Below, piece by piece: positions 61,991 to 64,000 of a stretch of 64,000 nucleotides of DNA. The position numbers and the translations under genes are program-made. The DNA is from DATCJA01 sp963814955. GTDB lineage: Bacteria; Acidobacteriota; Vicinamibacteria; Vicinamibacterales; UBA2999. The stretch covers positions 434,001 through 498,000 of the forward strand of contig CAWFEX010000004.1 in the NCBI GenBank assembly GCA_963814955.1. Reading direction: 5' to 3'. The notes beneath the pieces are model-generated. The model searched no databases, was not told where the DNA came from, and saw only the letters and a program-made list of their open reading frames with translations. Numbering within the stretch: position 1 is the first letter of the stretch; each line of letters begins with the position of its first letter.

Positions 61991-63327
61991 GACTCGATGC
62001 GGCCGGGCGGCACTTGACGTGCGGTCCCACGTGGAGCAAGGCCGCCGCCTGCATCGTTGTCGCCGGCTTCGTCGCGAGTGCTTGCGCGCGGGACAACGGC
62101 ATGAACAGTCTCGGAGAGCGGTACGTCAGGCTCGTGCTGGCGGTGGGGCAGCACGATACGGATTATGTCGACGCATACTACGGTCCACCCGAATGGCGGA
62201 CGGAGGCCGAGGCGCTGAAGCTGACGCTTCCGGAGATCGCCTCGCGCGCCGACGCCCTTGCGCGGGATATCGCCGCGGCGGCGCCGCCGGCGTCGGCCGA
62301 TCAGCTGACGCTGCTTCGGCATGTGTACCTGCAGCGGCAGCTCGCATCGGTTCAGTCCCGGGTGTCGATGCTGTCTGGTGCTCGCATGAGCTTCGACGAA
62401 GAGTCAGCCGCGTTGTACGACGCGGTGGCACCAACGCATCCCGGTACTCATTTCGATGCGGTTCTGGCCAAGCTCGAAGCGCGCTTGCCAGGGTCCGGGA
62501 GCCTGCTCGAGCGGTACGAGGAGTTCCGCAAGGCCTTCGTCATTCCGCCCGACCGGCTCGATCGGACCTTCAAAGCCGCTATTGAAGGCTGCCGCAGCCG
62601 TACCCTTCAGCACATCACGCTGCCGGCCGAGGAAAGTTTTACCGTCGAATATGTCACGGGTAAGAGCTGGAGCGGCTACAACTGGTACCAGGGTGGCTAT
62701 CGCAGTCTCATCCAGGTCAACACGGACTTGCCGATCTATGCCGAACGCGCGGTCGACCTGGCGTGCCACGAAGGCTATCCCGGGCATCATGTCTACAACG
62801 TGCTGCTCGAGAAGCGCCTGGTACGCGATCGCGGATGGGTCGAGTTCTCGGTGTACCCGTTGTTCTCACCGCAATCGCTCATTGCCGAGGGGACCGCCAA
62901 TTTCGGAATCGACGTCGCGTTTGCAAAATCGGAGCGCGTCGACTTCGAGCAGCGAGTGATCTTTCCGGCCGCAGGCCTCAGCGCTGCTGACGCGGCTCGC
63001 TACTATGACGTGCTCGATCTTGTCGCCGAGCTGTCATATGCGGGCAACGAGGCGGCGCGCCAGTACCTCGATGGAAGTATCGACGCGGATACCGCCGTCG
63101 GCTGGCTCGAGAAGTACGGGCTCTATTCTCTGCCGCGCGCCCGGCAGCGGGTGCGCTTCTTCGACCAGTACCGCAGCTACGTGATCAACTACAACCTGGG
63201 CAAGGACTTGGTGGCGGCGCACGTGGAGGCTCGCGGCGGCACGCCGAACAATCCCGCGAAGCGGTGGCAGGAATTCGAGGCGCTCATTTCATCGCCGCGC
63301 CTCCCGTCCGGATTGACACGCCGTTGA
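61987..63327 (+). CDS. DUF885-like zinc-peptidase lipoprotein
   Basis: 446 residues from GTG 61987, overlapping the epimerase stop. The signal ends VASAC, a lipobox. DUF885-type fold with a gluzincin-like CHEGYPGHH (His-Glu-x-x-x-His-His) in the second half and an IAEGTANFGID helix giving the next Glu. Ends RLPSGLTRR. A carboxypeptidase-type activity is likely from family membership; substrate unknown. Overlaps the quinone oxidoreductase start by TTGA. Confidence 0.82.
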   Translation: MRLDAAGRHLTCGPTWSKAAACIVVAGFVASACARDNGMNSLGERYVRLVLAVGQHDTDYVDAYYGPPEWRTEAEALKLTLPEIASRADALARDIAAAAPPASADQLTLLRHVYLQRQLASVQSRVSMLSGARMSFDEESAALYDAVAPTHPGTHFDAVLAKLEARLPGSGSLLERYEEFRKAFVIPPDRLDRTFKAAIEGCRSRTLQHITLPAEESFTVEYVTGKSWSGYNWYQGGYRSLIQVNTDLPIYAERAVDLACHEGYPGHHVYNVLLEKRLVRDRGWVEFSVYPLFSPQSLIAEGTANFGIDVAFAKSERVDFEQRVIFPAAGLSAADAARYYDVLDLVAELSYAGNEAARQYLDGSIDADTAVGWLEKYGLYSLPRARQRVRFFDQYRSYVINYNLGKDLVAAHVEARGGTPNNPAKRWQEFEALISSPRLPSGLTRR

Positions 63328-64000
63328 TCGCCATCGAAATCGCCGGCGCCGGTGGGCCGGAGGTGCTGAGGGCGGTCGAACGGCCAGATCCCGCGCCCGG
63401 CTCTGGCGACGTGCTGATCGAGGTTGCCGCCGCTGGCGTCAATCGACCGGATGTGCTGCAGCGCAAAGGGCACTATCCACCTCCCCCTGGTGCGAGCGAC
63501 ATTCCCGGACTGGAAGTTGCCGGCACAGTCGCCGCCGTCGGCGAGAGCGTGCAACGGTGGCAGGTAGGCGACCGCGTCTGTGCACTCGTGACCGGCGGAG
63601 GCTACGCCACCATGTGTGTCGCGCCGGATCTGCAGTGTCTTCCTGTTCCTTCTCCGCTCGACTTCATCGCCGCTGCGGCGATTCCCGAGACGTTTTTCAC
63701 CGTCTGGACGAACGTCTTCGACCGCGGACGGCTGAAAACCGGTGAATCGGCGCTGTTCCACGGCGGCACCAGCGGCATCGGCACCACGGCGATCCAGCTG
63801 GCAACGGCGCGAGGCGCCCGCGTGTTTGCCACCGCCGGTTCCGACGAGAAATGCCGCGCATGCGAAGCCTTTGGAGCCGAGCGCGGTATCAATTACCGCA
63901 CCGAGGACTTTGTGGCCGTCATACAGGAACACACAGAGGGCCGCGGCGTTGACGTGATACTCGACATCATCGGTGGCGATTATTTCAGCAGGAACATCGC
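63324..64000 (+). CDS. NAD(P)H:quinone oxidoreductase (zeta-crystallin/PIG3 type), cut by window edge
   Basis: TTG 63324 overlaps the previous stop; about 225 residues seen of about 325. Medium-chain reductase without zinc ligands: GDVLIEVAAAGVNRPDVLQR, LEVAGTVAAVGE, GDRVCALVTGGGYA, PETFFTVWTNVF, then the nucleotide loop LFHGGTSGIGTTAIQLA and RVFATAGSDEKC. PIG3 subgroup by AGVNRPDVLQRKG. The C-terminal third lies past the window. Confidence 0.92.
   Translation, partial: MIAIEIAGAGGPEVLRAVERPDPAPGSGDVLIEVAAAGVNRPDVLQRKGHYPPPPGASDIPGLEVAGTVAAVGESVQRWQVGDRVCALVTGGGYATMCVAPDLQCLPVPSPLDFIAAAAIPETFFTVWTNVFDRGRLKTGESALFHGGTSGIGTTAIQLATARGARVFATAGSDEKCRACEAFGAERGINYRTEDFVAVIQEHTEGRGVDVILDIIGGDYFSRNI

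Noticed and set aside
1..64000. tRNA or rRNA genes, integrase, transposase or phage genes
   Set aside because: Scanned by eye on both strands; no convincing tRNA arm pattern, rRNA block or mobile-element protein was found.

Overview
The window is a GC-rich, gene-dense piece of a Gram-negative bacterial chromosome. It carries two lipid A genes (lpxD, lpxB), many signal-peptide proteins, secreted beta-propellers, M16 peptidases, a PQQ-type dehydrogenase and a DUF6152 protein. This mix is typical of Acidobacteriota, and the tail-like repeats point to Vicinamibacteria. That placement is inference from gene content, since no rRNA or marker alignment was possible. I see no tRNA, rRNA, CRISPR array, insertion sequence or prophage. 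No stretch over 300 bases lacks a gene.

Layout. 1-3.3 kb: end of nfo (minus strand), a secreted 5'-nucleotidase, a 49-residue membrane protein and a K+/H+ exchange-related protein. 3.4-12.4 kb: envelope block with lpxD, an outer-membrane candidate, a catalytic/non-catalytic M16 peptidase pair, lpxB, and a coupled trio (unknown secreted protein, matrixin-like protease, beta-barrel candidate). 12.4-15.1 kb: a disordered small protein and a two-gene osmoprotectant-type ABC transporter. 15.1-21.7 kb: acnA, pirin, WrbA-like flavoprotein, cupin, queG, YqgE. 21.7-32.7 kb: secreted island with an M49-like peptidase, five beta-propeller proteins, a HupE/UreJ protein and DUF6152. 32.8-38.4 kb: TauE-type transporter, then a copper-handling group (47-residue YHS protein, P1B ATPase, outer-membrane candidate, cytochrome c, DUF5666). 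38.4-50.3 kb: mostly housekeeping and signalling (FmdB, HD-GYP regulator, typA, mreB, ferredoxin, TerC, hydrolase, DUF1499, rsgA, double cyclophilin, dinB, dut). 50.3-64 kb: a PqqL-like M16 peptidase, ettA between two DinB-fold proteins, ubiD, apaG, an ABC exporter, AIM24, and an epimerase / DUF885 peptidase / quinone oxidoreductase operon cut by the window edge.

Many neighbours overlap by ATGA, GTGA, TTGA or TGATG, so translational coupling is common.

Three whole-window patterns stand out. First, seven genes carry nine apparent frameshifts, and every one is repaired by removing exactly one base. This looks more like insertion-biased sequencing error than decay. Second, a family of GTAG-footed palindromes has a constant CTTYAG centre and variable, compensating arms, like REP elements moved by RAYT transposases. 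Third, degenerate heptamer tandem repeats sit between genes. Both repeat classes run into coding sequence and supply C-terminal tails or stop codons (acnA, queG, the HupE gene).
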